DNA of 34,203 nucleotides, from NCBI GenBank assembly GCA_964618975.1, contig CAZUDI010000041.1, positions 1 to 34,203 on the forward strand, read 5' to 3'. Made by a program: the position numbers and the translations under genes. This DNA comes from CAZUDI01 sp964618975. GTDB taxonomy: Bacteria; Desulfobacterota; Desulfomonilia; UBA1062. The notes under the pieces were generated by a model. That model was not told the DNA's origin. It searched no databases and saw nothing but the letters and a program-made list of their open reading frames with translations. Positions 1-7,445 of this stretch are shown one piece after another; within the stretch, counting starts at the first letter, position 1; each line of letters starts with the position of its first letter.

Positions 1-161
1 AGTTCCTGGCCCTCTGTCGCCTCGGGAAGGTTGATGTAGCTGCCTTGCATGGGGGACCCGAACGAGAGCATGAAGAATATCAGCAGCAGGAAGACCACAT
101 CCACCAGCGGGGTTATGTCAAGTGTGGAAATGGGAGGCCGTTGCCTATGTCTGAATCTCAC
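1..161 (-). CDS. exbD: ExbD/TolR-family biopolymer transport protein, N-terminal part
   Basis: This is the N-terminal 53 codons of an ExbD/TolR protein; the rest lies beyond the window start. The protein is the periplasm-facing partner of ExbB in the proton-driven motor that energises TonB or Tol. The start is a GTG at 161, inside the end of exbB, giving a 17-base overlap and probable translational coupling. The sequence shows a basic N-terminus, the motif TLDITPLVDVVFLLLIFF with the conserved membrane Asp at about residue 21, and one transmembrane helix. ExbD and TolR cannot be told apart from this fragment. Confidence 0.9.
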   Translation of the reverse strand, partial: MRFRHRQRPPISTLDITPLVDVVFLLLIFFMLSFGSPMQGSYINLPEATEGQE

Positions 162-768
162 GGCCTTCGCCCTTGAGGTATTCGAGAACCCGTGCCGAGG
201 TCTTTTCCATCTCCAGCAGGAGGTAGTCGCTCCTGGCCATGAGGAAGCGGTAGCAGATGTAGACCGGGATAGCGATCGAGAGTCCGGCGGCGGTGGTGAT
301 CAGGGCCTCGGAGATGCCGGAAGCAAGCATTTGACTTTCCGGACCACCGGCGCCGACGGCATGGAAGGACCTGATCATGCCCGAGACCGTACCCAGCAGG
401 CCCAGAAGCGGGGAGATAGTTGCAATGATACCGAGGATATCAATGAAACGTTCGATGTTATAGGCCTCGCTGGCGCCGGCCTCCTCCATGTAGTCCTTGA
501 TGATCTCCCGGCGCATGCCGGCGTTTTTTATGGCCACCATGATTACGGGGCAGATGGGCGACGAGCTGCGCTTGAGCAGCTGTTCGATGTCATCTAGCCG
601 GCCCATGCGGGTGAGGCGTTCGATCTCGGAGATGAGCTCCCGGGGCAGGATCTTGCCCTGGCGCAGAGCAAGGAGACGCTCGATAAAGATGGCCAGGGCG
701 ATGACGGAGCATGCCAACAGGGGCCACATCATGGGCCCGCCCCTCAAAAAGAGATCCCACAGTGACAT
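145..768 (-). CDS. exbB: MotA/TolQ/ExbB proton channel family protein
   Basis: A 207-residue ExbB/TolQ protein, the inner-membrane proton channel subunit that works with ExbD. The start is the ATG at 768, preceded by AGGAGG at ideal spacing; the open frame continues upstream to 1104 but that part has no ribosome site and no family similarity. Three transmembrane helices are visible: near residues 13-31, and two in the C-terminal half in the segments IIATISPLLGLLGTVSGMI and EALITTAAGLSIAIPVYICY. The latter two form the family's conserved channel region. The gene forms an operon with exbD, which overlaps its last 17 bases. Confidence 0.93.
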   Translation of the reverse strand: MSLWDLFLRGGPMMWPLLACSVIALAIFIERLLALRQGKILPRELISEIERLTRMGRLDDIEQLLKRSSSPICPVIMVAIKNAGMRREIIKDYMEEAGASEAYNIERFIDILGIIATISPLLGLLGTVSGMIRSFHAVGAGGPESQMLASGISEALITTAAGLSIAIPVYICYRFLMARSDYLLLEMEKTSARVLEYLKGEGREIQT

Positions 769-801
769 CTTACCTCCTGAACAGATACGTGGGTTTCTGC
801 C

Positions 802-830
802 CTTATCACATAAATAGGGGCATAATTCAA
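802..830 (-). promoter_or_regulatory. Candidate sigma70 promoter for exbBD
   Basis: On the minus strand TTGAAT (830-825) and GATAAG (807-802) are separated by 17 bases and lie about 35 bases upstream of the exbB start. Each box matches four to five of six consensus positions. Placement is right but the match is modest. Confidence 0.35.
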
Positions 831-909
831 CAGAACCGTTTCCAGCACTGTTTCGGTATTGTACAGGATGGAGAACATATACTGGCACGGACGGTCCCCA
901 CGCGCTTTC

Positions 910-937
910 TTGACCGGAAGCGACGATTCGGTATAGG
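910..937 (+). promoter_or_regulatory. Candidate sigma70 promoter for queF
   Basis: TTGACC (910-915) and TATAGG (932-937) are separated by 16 bases, about 70 bases upstream of queF. Five of six -35 positions and four of six -10 positions match consensus. The predicted start near 944 would place the strong hairpin at 960-986 in the leader. Confidence 0.4.
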
Positions 938-959
938 TAGCGACAGTAAACCTGGCTGC

Positions 960-986
960 GGCCTGGAGGGGGCGGGCCCCCCGGCC
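960..986 (+). promoter_or_regulatory. GC-rich hairpin in the queF leader
   Basis: GGCC (960-963) and GGGGG (968-972) can pair with CCCCC(C) (977-982) and GGCC (983-986), ending four bases before the queF Shine-Dalgarno GGAGGAG. No preQ1 riboswitch consensus was recognised. It may affect translation initiation or be incidental to high GC. Confidence 0.3.
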
Positions 987-1006
987 ACAAGGAGGAGAGG
1001 TCAGTC

Positions 1007-1807
1007 ATGAACGGGAATCTATTGGGAAAACAGGTGAGAGGACCTAGGGGATATGACCCCCGAGTGCTCCACCCCATCATGCGCACCCCGGGGGATCTGG
1101 CCATGTTCGGTTTTGACCTCTGGCGCGCCTATGAGCTTTCATGGCTGAATCCCCGGGGCAAGCCCGAGATTGCCATCCTGGAGCTGATCTTCCCCCTCGA
1201 GAGCAGTTGTATTGTGGAGTCCAAGTCGTTGAAGTTTTACCTTGCTGGGCTCTCTCAGGAGAGGTTTGCAGATGCGGGCGAGATCTCCCGGGTGATCAGG
1301 GACGACCTTGCGCGGGTGCTTAAGGCCCCCTGGGTGGGGGTGCATCTCATCGCCCAGGCGGCCTTGGTCCAGCCGCACTGGGAGAGTGTCGTTCGGGGCG
1401 TATGTGTAGATGGCATCGACCTAGAGATCGCTGACTACCGGGAGGATGCGGGCCTCCTGAAGTCGGAAAAGGAACGGGTGGTCGAGGTGATCTTCTCCGA
1501 CCTGCTGCGCAGTCTATGTCCGATCACCAATCAGCCCGACTGGGGCACGGTGGTGGTGGACTACCGTGGCCATCGGATCGATCACACCGCGTTTCTGAGA
1601 TATATCGTCTCCTACCGAGGCCATGAAGGGTTTGCCGAGGAGTGCTGCGAGAGCATTTTTACCGATATCTCAAAGAGATGTCGCCCTGAGGAAATCACGG
1701 TCTCCTGCCGGTATACCCGAAGAGGCGGCATCGACATCAACCCGGTGCGTTCCTCCCATCCGCTGCAGCCGGACGAGGTGCCTCAGTGGCGTCTGGTCCG
1801 GCAGTGA
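1007..1807 (+). CDS. queF: NADPH-dependent 7-cyano-7-deazaguanine (preQ0) reductase
   Basis: QueF reduces the nitrile of preQ0 to the aminomethyl group of preQ1, using two NADPH, in queuosine biosynthesis for tRNA. At 266 residues this is the long, two-domain (E. coli-like) form rather than the short B. subtilis form. The signature E-S-K-S-L-K (residues 71-76) is present. The catalytic segment CPITNQPDWG (171-180) supplies the thioimide-forming Cys171 and general acid Asp178. His206-Glu207 and the C-terminal RRGGIDINP are also conserved. The ATG at 1007 follows GGAGGAGAGG at good spacing. It ends 27 bases from the convergent DUF3343 gene. Confidence 0.95.
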   Translation: MNGNLLGKQVRGPRGYDPRVLHPIMRTPGDLAMFGFDLWRAYELSWLNPRGKPEIAILELIFPLESSCIVESKSLKFYLAGLSQERFADAGEISRVIRDDLARVLKAPWVGVHLIAQAALVQPHWESVVRGVCVDGIDLEIADYREDAGLLKSEKERVVEVIFSDLLRSLCPITNQPDWGTVVVDYRGHRIDHTAFLRYIVSYRGHEGFAEECCESIFTDISKRCRPEEITVSCRYTRRGGIDINPVRSSHPLQPDEVPQWRLVRQ

Positions 1808-1834
1808 GATGGGTGCACATTGTAGCGCGGAGGC

Positions 1835-2281
1835 TCAGGCGGGATGGTGCTCCCGCACCGTGACCCTTTTATCCAGCACCTCGCGGACACGTTCGAAGGC
1901 CTGTTGCGGAATGCGAATGGAGAGTCCGCAATCGGAGCTGATTTCACGCGGGGTAGGGATCACCTTGTGTTCGAGGGCGGCCTGCTTGAGGAGTTTCTCG
2001 GCCAGGAAGACCTGCGTGGCCGAGTCGAAGAGCAGGACAAGGTGCTTGGTCACCTCCGTTTCCCGGGCGGCCTTCTGGATGTAGACGTAGATACCGTCAT
2101 CTTTTTTTAGCTCGCGCACATCAAATCCCAGGTTGTGTCCCATCTGGTGGAGGCTTTTAAGCGGCTCGGGATTGTCTACGATGATTACCACGGAATCGTT
2201 GTCCAGCATGGCCCTGTAGGCCAGTGCAACCGGGGGGTGCTCAGGGAGGGCGGCCTGGCGGGTATCGATCACTTCCGACAT
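1835..2281 (-). CDS. YedF/TusA-like domain fused to DUF3343 (putative Se/S carrier-like)
   Basis: A 148-residue cytoplasmic protein with two parts. Residues 1-72 resemble the TusA/SirA fold of YedF-type selenium-metabolism proteins (compare VDNPEPLKSLHQMGHNLGFD), but the expected CPxP motif after the first strand reads ALPEHPP, so the sulfur-carrying cysteine is missing. Residues 78-140 match DUF3343, including PREISSDCG with Cys118, the likely reactive cysteine of that family. A role in carrying sulfur or selenium as a persulfide or perselenide is an inference from the families. The organism encodes SelB in this window, so selenium use is plausible. No adjacent partner gene shares its strand. 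Confidence 0.75.
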   Translation of the reverse strand: MSEVIDTRQAALPEHPPVALAYRAMLDNDSVVIIVDNPEPLKSLHQMGHNLGFDVRELKKDDGIYVYIQKAARETEVTKHLVLLFDSATQVFLAEKLLKQAALEHKVIPTPREISSDCGLSIRIPQQAFERVREVLDKRVTVREHHPA

Positions 2282-2589
2282 GCAGTCTCCTCATGATCCT
2301 TGATGAGCGTTTTTTCTGGATCGCATTCCCCGCCGCTAATGGCGTGAAGGGGATCCAGTGTCTGGCCTGGGTTCATACCCATGATCGGTTGTTCCCCATG
2401 GGCTGACCGGTCCGTCTTTTCCACGGGTGCAGCCAGGGGGAGGGGCCGGTGTTTATGGGTCACCCCCCTGTTCCTGCTGTGACCCGAGGTTATCGCCTGC
2501 GTGCCGGGATACCACATCCCGGCCATATACTACTTCCTTTCCCGCACTTCAAGACCGAGGGCCAGGGTGATAAGATCCGGAAACGGGGT
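2282..2589. other. Intergenic stretch without a recognisable gene
   Basis: About 308 bases between the DUF3343 gene start and the decayed transporter. The frames crossing it are low-complexity and match nothing I recognise. On the plus strand CTCAT (2290-2294) and ATGAG (2303-2307) form a 5-bp stem followed by CG and six T (2310-2315). This looks like a weak plus-strand terminator, but no plus-strand gene runs into it. Confidence 0.5.
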
Positions 2590-3180
2590 TCAGACCTCAA
2601 TGATGAGCACGGTCCAAAGGAGGAGCCCGATGAGGAAGCTCAGTCCCGCCATACCCAGGCTCGGGGTACTCATTTTGATGAAGCGCCCGCGGAAATCCTG
2701 ATCCTTGGCCATGGCGATATAGAAATTGAAGACAGCCATGGGGGAGATGAACACGGCCAATCTCAGGCTGAGTCCCAGACAGGCATAGTATTTGCGCAGG
2801 AGCATATGGGGGAAAAGGCGCACGAGCTCGGTCAGGAGGTAAACGATACCCGTATACAGGATTGTCTTCTTCGGATTTGGTGGACAGGCATGCGGAAGCT
2901 GCCATGGAGAGGCGCTACGGCAATGTCGGTGATGGAGCCGACCAAGGTGATAAGGGTCGTATTCTGCAGGGCGAGCGGCAGCCGTCCATGGCACCGGCGA
3001 GCTCCCCCAGGGCGTCATTGAGCCCCAGGACCATGGAGCGGAGGCGTTCCTCGTCGAGCAGGGCTATGAGGGCGGTTTCATGGTCACGCTCCTCCCGAAG
3101 GATCGTCTAGAGGCCGCGGATGTGCCGGCTGAGGGTCGTATAGGAGGACTGGGCGCGCCTCTCAGCCGGAGAAGGTGCCC
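2590..3180 (-). pseudogene. Decayed VIT1/CCC1-family metal transporter (ferritin-like-VIT type)
   Basis: Pieces of a VIT1/CCC1 Fe(II)/Mn(II) transporter can be followed across frames on the minus strand. First comes AQSSYTTLSRHIRGL, then a TAG at 3109-3107, then HETALIALLDEERLR and VLGLNDALGELAGAM in the same frame. The frame shifts for LALQNTTLITLVGSIT, returns for SMAASACLSTKSEED, and shifts again for the last part: LYTGIVYLLTELVRLFP, FNFYIAMAKDQDF and GLSFLIGLLLWTVLI, ending at a TGA at 2592-2590. The order matches the C-terminal transporter part of ferritin-like/VIT proteins. The N-terminal ferritin-like domain is mostly absent, since the TerB gene begins on the other strand at 3234. One nonsense codon and at least three frameshifts make it non-functional unless the assembly is poor here. 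The upper boundary is approximate. Confidence 0.8.
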
Positions 3181-3233
3181 TTGACCGATCGGGACGAATG
3201 CGTTTATGGAAGGGGGCAGGGAGAGGAACAGAC

Positions 3234-3701
3234 ATGATCGATCTGGTGAAGAGCTTTTTCGGTAAGGGACAGGACAAAGGCCCCGGAGGTCAGGCGCAGG
3301 ATCCAGGGCATGACGTTCACGTGGCTACCTGTGCACTGCTGCTGGAGATGGCAGCCATCGACGGTGAGTTCAGCACAGAGGAACGCGCCCGTCTCGTCAC
3401 CATATTGCGGGAAGATCTGGGGATTCAGGCCGAAACCGTGGCTGCGCTCATGGACCAGGCCCAAAGGGAAGTGGCTCAGAGTATCGATCTGTGGCGTTTC
3501 ACCCGTTTGATCAAAAACCATTACAGCGTGGAGGAGAAGATCCAGGTGATCGAGGCCATCTGGAAGATCGTGTATGCCGATGGTAGGCTCGACCACAACG
3601 AGGATTACCTCGTGCACAAACTGGCCGATCTGCTCGGCCTGCGGCACAGCGAGCTCATCGATGCCAAACTGCGCGTCAAGGCCTCGCTGGAGGGGGCTTG
3701 A
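3234..3701 (+). CDS. TerB-family tellurite-resistance/DUF533-like protein
   Basis: A 155-residue soluble, mostly helical protein of the TerB family (PF05099). It carries both halves of the family's acidic pattern: MAAIDGEFSTEER near residue 40 and IVYADGRLDHNEDYLVHKLA near residue 120, whose Asp residues bind metal in studied TerB proteins. The start ATG at 3234 is preceded by GGGAGAGG; the frame is open from 3198 but without a better site. TerB domains are often found without a tellurite cluster, and no other ter genes are nearby, so tellurite resistance should not be assumed. Hsp33 follows 25 bases downstream on the same strand, suggesting co-transcription. Confidence 0.85.
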   Translation: MIDLVKSFFGKGQDKGPGGQAQDPGHDVHVATCALLLEMAAIDGEFSTEERARLVTILREDLGIQAETVAALMDQAQREVAQSIDLWRFTRLIKNHYSVEEKIQVIEAIWKIVYADGRLDHNEDYLVHKLADLLGLRHSELIDAKLRVKASLEGA

Positions 3702-3726
3702 TCCTTGCGCAGGAGGGGCCATACTG

Positions 3727-4623
3727 ATGGATACATCAAGGCATAAGGGCGAAGACATCCTGGTAAGGGCCATGGCCCGGGACGGTTCGTTCAGGGCCAT
3801 GGCGTGTACCTGTTCACAGCTGGTCAGTGACGCCTGCCGGCGGCATGGGACCTATCCGACCGCCTCGGCCGCCCTCGGTCGGGTACTGGCCGGTGCGGCG
3901 CTCATGGGTGCACTGCTCGATGGCGAGCAGCGTCTGGCGCTCAAGTTCGAGGGTTCGGGCCCTCTAGGGAAGATTCTGGCCGAGGCGGACAGCCGCGGTA
4001 TGGTGAAGGGCTACGTGGCCAACCCGCAGGTGGACCTGCCGCCCAAGAACGGCAAGCTCGACGTGGCCGGGGCGCTGGGGAGAACGGGTTTCCTCACGGT
4101 ATCCAAGGACCTCAGGCTCAAGGCTCTCTATACGGGGATCGTCCATCTTGTTTCGGGAGAGATAGCCAAGGACTTGGCCTACTATTTCGCCGAATCCGAG
4201 CAGATTCCCTCGGCCGTGGGGCTGGGTGTCTTCGTGGAGAAGGGCGGGCGCATTTCGGCAGCGGGAGGTTTCCTCATTCAGACCCTGCCGCCTACGAACG
4301 AGGCGCTTGTGGAACAGCTGGAGAAACAGGTTCTGGCCCTGCCCTCGCTCACGGGGGTGCTGCGGGAGGATACCACACCCGAAGGTCTTCTCGAGCTGCT
4401 TCTGCGTGACATCGACTACGAGATCCTGGAACGCCGGAGGCTTGCCTTCGGCTGCACCTGCAGCCGGGAGCGTATCGAGCAGGCCCTTATAACCCTGGGG
4501 GAAGAGGGAATTGGGGGTATCCTGGACAGAGAGGAGGTGACTGAGGTCACCTGTGAGTACTGCCGGAAGAAGTATGCGTTCAGCCGTCATGCCCTGCTGC
4601 GTCTGCTGAGCGAGATGCATTGA
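3727..4623 (+). CDS. hslO: Hsp33 redox-regulated holdase chaperone
   Basis: Hsp33 is a cytoplasmic chaperone activated when its zinc-bound cysteines oxidise, protecting proteins during oxidative unfolding. The protein is 298 residues, the usual length. The C-terminal redox switch is intact, with C243-x-C245 and C276-x2-C279 as zinc ligands. The N-terminal core shows the family segments TASAALGRVLAGAALMG and YTGIVHLVSGEIAKDL. The ATG at 3727 follows AGGAGGGG; the frame extends upstream into TerB but only the shorter start fits the family. The LUD gene begins 14 bases after its stop, so the three genes TerB-hslO-LUD look like one operon. Confidence 0.95.
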   Translation: MDTSRHKGEDILVRAMARDGSFRAMACTCSQLVSDACRRHGTYPTASAALGRVLAGAALMGALLDGEQRLALKFEGSGPLGKILAEADSRGMVKGYVANPQVDLPPKNGKLDVAGALGRTGFLTVSKDLRLKALYTGIVHLVSGEIAKDLAYYFAESEQIPSAVGLGVFVEKGGRISAAGGFLIQTLPPTNEALVEQLEKQVLALPSLTGVLREDTTPEGLLELLLRDIDYEILERRRLAFGCTCSRERIEQALITLGEEGIGGILDREEVTEVTCEYCRKKYAFSRHALLRLLSEMH

Positions 4624-4637
4624 AGGGGAGGTGCGTC

Positions 4638-5291
4638 ATGGAGAATGCCATTGAGCGTTACTGGGAGAAGCGGTTGGCAGATGTGAAGGCGGCGCTGGAG
4701 GACAACGGATTCAGGGCCTTGGTGGCGCACGATCGAGAAGCCGCCCGGCGCATGGTTATCGAGGATATCCTGGAGAAGGCCGGGGCCCGGAGCATCGCCT
4801 GGGGAGGCTCTCTGACCTTCATTGAAACCGGGCTTTACGAGCTGCTCAAGGATGTGGGCGGGATGGAAGTGATCGATACCTACGACAAGCGCATTCCGCG
4901 CGAAGAGGTGCTTGAGCGGCGCAGACAGGCGCTCATGGCCGACCTTTTCTTCACCGGGACCAATGCGCTCACCGCCGGAGGTAAGCTGGTGAATCTCGAT
5001 ATGATCGGCAACCGGGTGGCGGCACTGGCCTTCGGGCCGCGGCAAGTGGTGGTGCTCGCCGGACGTAACAAGATCGTTCCCGGTCTCGAGGAAGCCATGA
5101 CCCGTATCCGCGACTACGCCGCACCTGTGAACACCCGCCGGCTGCAGAAGAAGACCCCCTGTGCGGCGACTTCAAAGTGCAGCGACTGTCTCTCGCCCGA
5201 GAGGATCTGTAATGTGTGGACCATCACCGAGAAATCCTTTCCTCCGGGGAGGATTACGGTGGTTCTCATCAACGAGGACCTCGGGTTCTAG
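4638..5291 (+). CDS. LUD-domain protein (LutC/YkgG-like, DUF162)
   Basis: A 217-residue member of the LUD superfamily, whose best-known members LutB and LutC take part in L-lactate oxidation. Family hallmarks are WGGSLTFIETGL (55-66) and FFTGTNALTAGGKLVNLDMI (104-123), followed by GNRVAAL. A C-terminal cysteine set (C175, C181, C184, C191 in KCSDCLSPERICN) is typical of the stand-alone form common in anaerobes and may bind metal or a cluster. No lutA or lutB is adjacent, so a lactate role is unproven. The ATG at 4638 follows AAGGGGAGG. It probably shares a transcript with hslO. Confidence 0.85.
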   Translation: MENAIERYWEKRLADVKAALEDNGFRALVAHDREAARRMVIEDILEKAGARSIAWGGSLTFIETGLYELLKDVGGMEVIDTYDKRIPREEVLERRRQALMADLFFTGTNALTAGGKLVNLDMIGNRVAALAFGPRQVVVLAGRNKIVPGLEEAMTRIRDYAAPVNTRRLQKKTPCAATSKCSDCLSPERICNVWTITEKSFPPGRITVVLINEDLGF

Positions 5292-5384
5292 GGATATCTT
5301 CGCCGGTGATATGCAAGCAGGACGACCCTGATGAACCCTGTCCGTTTGAAGATACGCGTTTTCTATGATATCAACGCCGTGACA

Positions 5385-5399
5385 TGCCTGCCGCAGGCA
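5385..5399. promoter_or_regulatory. Small perfect inverted repeat upstream of the sigma54 regulator
   Basis: TGCCTG-CCG-CAGGCA forms a perfect 6-bp dyad about 100 bases before the regulator start. It could be an operator, perhaps autoregulatory, or a short hairpin; nothing else supports either. Confidence 0.25.
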
Positions 5400-5497
5400 G
5401 TCGCGGCACTAATCCGTAGTTTGAGGATAGTCCATGGGGCTCGCTTGAGCCGCACGCAGCGGTCTAGAGAAGCCCAAGGGATTGAGAGGAGTAGCGC

Positions 5498-6922
5498 GTG
5501 AGTATGGTTCTGATCATTGATGACGACCGTACCCTGCTCAAGGATTTCAGACGGCTGCTCTCGGACAATGGGTATACGGTTGCGACGGCTACCTCGGGTC
5601 CAGATGGGCTTTCCCTGATACAGACCCGTCGTCCGGATATCGTTCTGCTGGAGGTATGTCTGCCCGGTATGAATGGACTGGAGGTCTATGAGCGCATACG
5701 GGAGCTTGCGCCGGACCTGCCCGCCATCATCATGACCGCCTTCGGTTCCACGGATACGGCGATCCAGGCCACCAAACTCGGCGCCTTCGAGTATGTACTC
5801 AAGCCCTTCGACCTGCGGGATGTGATGGGCTTGATCGATCAGGCCCTCGAGGAATTCGGATACCACGAGCCGTACAAGGGGGCGCACCCCGGGCTCGATA
5901 TGCCCTCGATGGATGCGATCATTGGGCAGAGCCGGTCTATGATAGAGCTCTACAAGGCCATCGGGCGGGTGGCCTCGACCAACGCCACGGTGCTGATCCG
6001 TGGTGAATCGGGCACCGGTAAGGAACTCGTGGCCCGCGCTATCCATCATTACAGCAAGCGTTCCAGTGGCCCCTTCCAGGTGATCGACTGCACCTCCATT
6101 CCGGAAAATTTGCTCGAAAGCGAGCTTTTCGGTTATGAGAAAGGCGCCTTTACCGGGGCCACCCAGCGTCACGCCGGCCATATCGAGCGGGCCCAGGGTG
6201 GCACGGTCCTGCTGGACGAGATAGGTGATATGCCGCTCAATATCCAGGCCAAGATCCTACGGCTGCTGCAGGAGAAGCATTTCCAACCCCTGGGTGGCAC
6301 CCGCACTGTCGCGGCCGATGTGCGTATTATCGCCGCCACCAACCGCGATCTGGAAAAGGCGTTGGCCGCACACCGCTTTCGGGAAGACCTCTATTATCGC
6401 CTCAAGGTGGTCACCCTCACACTGCCGCCGCTTAGGGAGCGTGCGGACGATATCCCCTTGCTGAGTGAATATCTGCTGAGGCGTCTTGCGCAGGAAACCG
6501 GGATCGCCAATCCGGGCATCTGGCCACTGGCCTTGGAGGTCCTGGCGCGATATGAATGGCCCGGTAACGTACGTGAATTGGCCAACACGCTTTACAAGGC
6601 CCTGATTTTCAGTCGCGGTTGCCGCATCAACCCAGACACCATAGCCCAGGCCATCTCCGGAGGCGACCAGCCCCTAAGAGAATCCGGGCGCTGGAATCCC
6701 GAGCCTGCCCAGCCCGCATCGCTAGCCTGCAGCCCGGCACAGGAGTGGATCGGCCATTTTCTCGAGACCGCCAGGGCAGAGAATCCCTATGCCTGTCTCA
6801 TGGAACAATATTCGCGTCTGATCGTGCACACGGCCCTTGAGATGTCCGGCGGCAACCGCTCCCGGGCCGCTCAAATGCTCGGCATCTCGCGCCAGACCGT
6901 GATTTCCAAGATCGGCCAGTAG
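5498..6922 (+). CDS. Sigma54-dependent NtrC-family response regulator with a non-standard receiver
   Basis: A 474-residue activator with three domains. The receiver (about 3-120) keeps acidic Asp8-Asp10, Thr80 and Lys102, but the phosphoacceptor position in LLEVCLPGMNG is Glu52, not Asp. The AAA+ domain (about 142-370) has Walker A GESGTGKE (169-176), the sigma54-contacting loop GAFTGA (216-221) and Walker B TVLLDEIGD. The C-terminal Fis-type helix-turn-helix contains GGNRSRAAQMLGISRQTV and ends abruptly after SKIGQ. The start is GTG 5498 after GAGAGGAG. No histidine kinase is adjacent. It sits directly upstream of a -24/-12 promoter, so control of the following reductase operon is the natural inference. 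A Glu here often mimics the phosphorylated state, so it may be constitutively active or use another signal. Confidence 0.92.
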   Translation: MSMVLIIDDDRTLLKDFRRLLSDNGYTVATATSGPDGLSLIQTRRPDIVLLEVCLPGMNGLEVYERIRELAPDLPAIIMTAFGSTDTAIQATKLGAFEYVLKPFDLRDVMGLIDQALEEFGYHEPYKGAHPGLDMPSMDAIIGQSRSMIELYKAIGRVASTNATVLIRGESGTGKELVARAIHHYSKRSSGPFQVIDCTSIPENLLESELFGYEKGAFTGATQRHAGHIERAQGGTVLLDEIGDMPLNIQAKILRLLQEKHFQPLGGTRTVAADVRIIAATNRDLEKALAAHRFREDLYYRLKVVTLTLPPLRERADDIPLLSEYLLRRLAQETGIANPGIWPLALEVLARYEWPGNVRELANTLYKALIFSRGCRINPDTIAQAISGGDQPLRESGRWNPEPAQPASLACSPAQEWIGHFLETARAENPYACLMEQYSRLIVHTALEMSGGNRSRAAQMLGISRQTVISKIGQ

Positions 6923-6994
6923 GCCCTACCCATCTTCAACCATTGCCCTCCCGTATTCCAACCGGCAACCTGCCGTTCTTGCATCCGCCCGCCT

Positions 6995-7029
6995 CAGCAG
7001 GGCAGGGAATCGGGGAAGATGCCCTGCTG
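6995..7029. terminator. Perfect 10-bp inverted repeat after the regulator gene
   Basis: CAGCAGGGCA (6995-7004) and TGCCCTGCTG (7020-7029) are exact reverse complements around a 15-base spacer, 73 bases after the regulator stop. There is no T-run, so it is a weak terminator candidate. It could instead be an activator-binding dyad some 380-410 bases upstream of the predicted sigma54 start. Confidence 0.4.
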
Positions 7030-7218
7030 TCATGGATATTTAACACTTGAGACCCTGAGGCGTGGCCGCTACGCATGAGGCGCGCGGCGCGAACCGCTGA
7101 AAGGCGGACCTTTTCGGTCAGGTGTATGATCTAGACGACACCCAAGCGGCGACGGTTTGTACGGCAACGATGCCCATCAAACATAGCCAGCCTAGCCAGG
7201 AGCAGTCTTGGCCAGCCC

Positions 7219-7232
7219 GGCCGGTGCCGGCC
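7219..7232. promoter_or_regulatory. GC-rich dyad, possible activator site
   Basis: GGCCGG-TG-CCGGCC is a near-perfect palindrome centred about 180 bases upstream of the predicted sigma54 start. That is within the usual range for enhancer binding by NtrC-type activators. In GC-rich DNA such palindromes can also arise by chance. Confidence 0.25.
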
Positions 7233-7341
7233 CGGGAGGTTCCAGCAGGGCGGCTTGTACCGTGGATCTGTATGATAAAATTAACACTACCGGGGGAGGT
7301 GCGGATCGGCGGCTGGAGGCCTTGTTTAATTCAGTAAATTA

Positions 7342-7354
7342 TATCAAATAGTTA
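7342..7354 (+). promoter_or_regulatory. IHF-type binding site
   Basis: TATCAAATAGTTA fits the E. coli IHF consensus WATCAANNNNTTR at every position. It lies in an AT-rich patch (7321-7358) within otherwise GC-rich DNA, about 54-66 bases upstream of the predicted start of the -24/-12 promoter. This is where IHF usually bends DNA to bring an upstream activator to sigma54 polymerase. The patch also carries the dyad TGTTTAA (7323-7329)/TTAAACA (7352-7358). Confidence 0.55.
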
Positions 7355-7381
7355 AACATGAGCGCGTGCGCCGGGAGTATC

Positions 7382-7397
7382 TGGCCTGCGCCTTGCA
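7382..7397 (+). promoter_or_regulatory. Sigma54 (-24/-12) promoter of the reductase operon
   Basis: TGGCCTGCGCCTTGCA contains the invariant GG (7383-7384) and GC (7395-7396) separated by exactly 10 bases, with the canonical TGGC and TTGCA surroundings. Transcription would start near 7408, about 38 bases before the chosen start codon. An NtrC-family activator gene directly upstream and an IHF-type site at 7342-7354 strengthen the call. Confidence 0.8.
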
Positions 7398-7445
7398 AAG
7401 TCCTCCTAACAAAGAGACCCAACAGAAAGGAGGATGCCAAACAAG

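Noticed and set aside
2290..2315. Stem with six T as a rho-independent terminator
   Set aside because: Only a 5-bp stem, and no plus-strand gene leads into it.
7401..7434. TCCTCCT pairing with AGGAGGA to hide the ribosome site of the GltD-like gene
   Set aside because: With the sigma54 start predicted near 7408, the left arm (7401-7407) would not be in the message, so no such RNA hairpin forms from that promoter.
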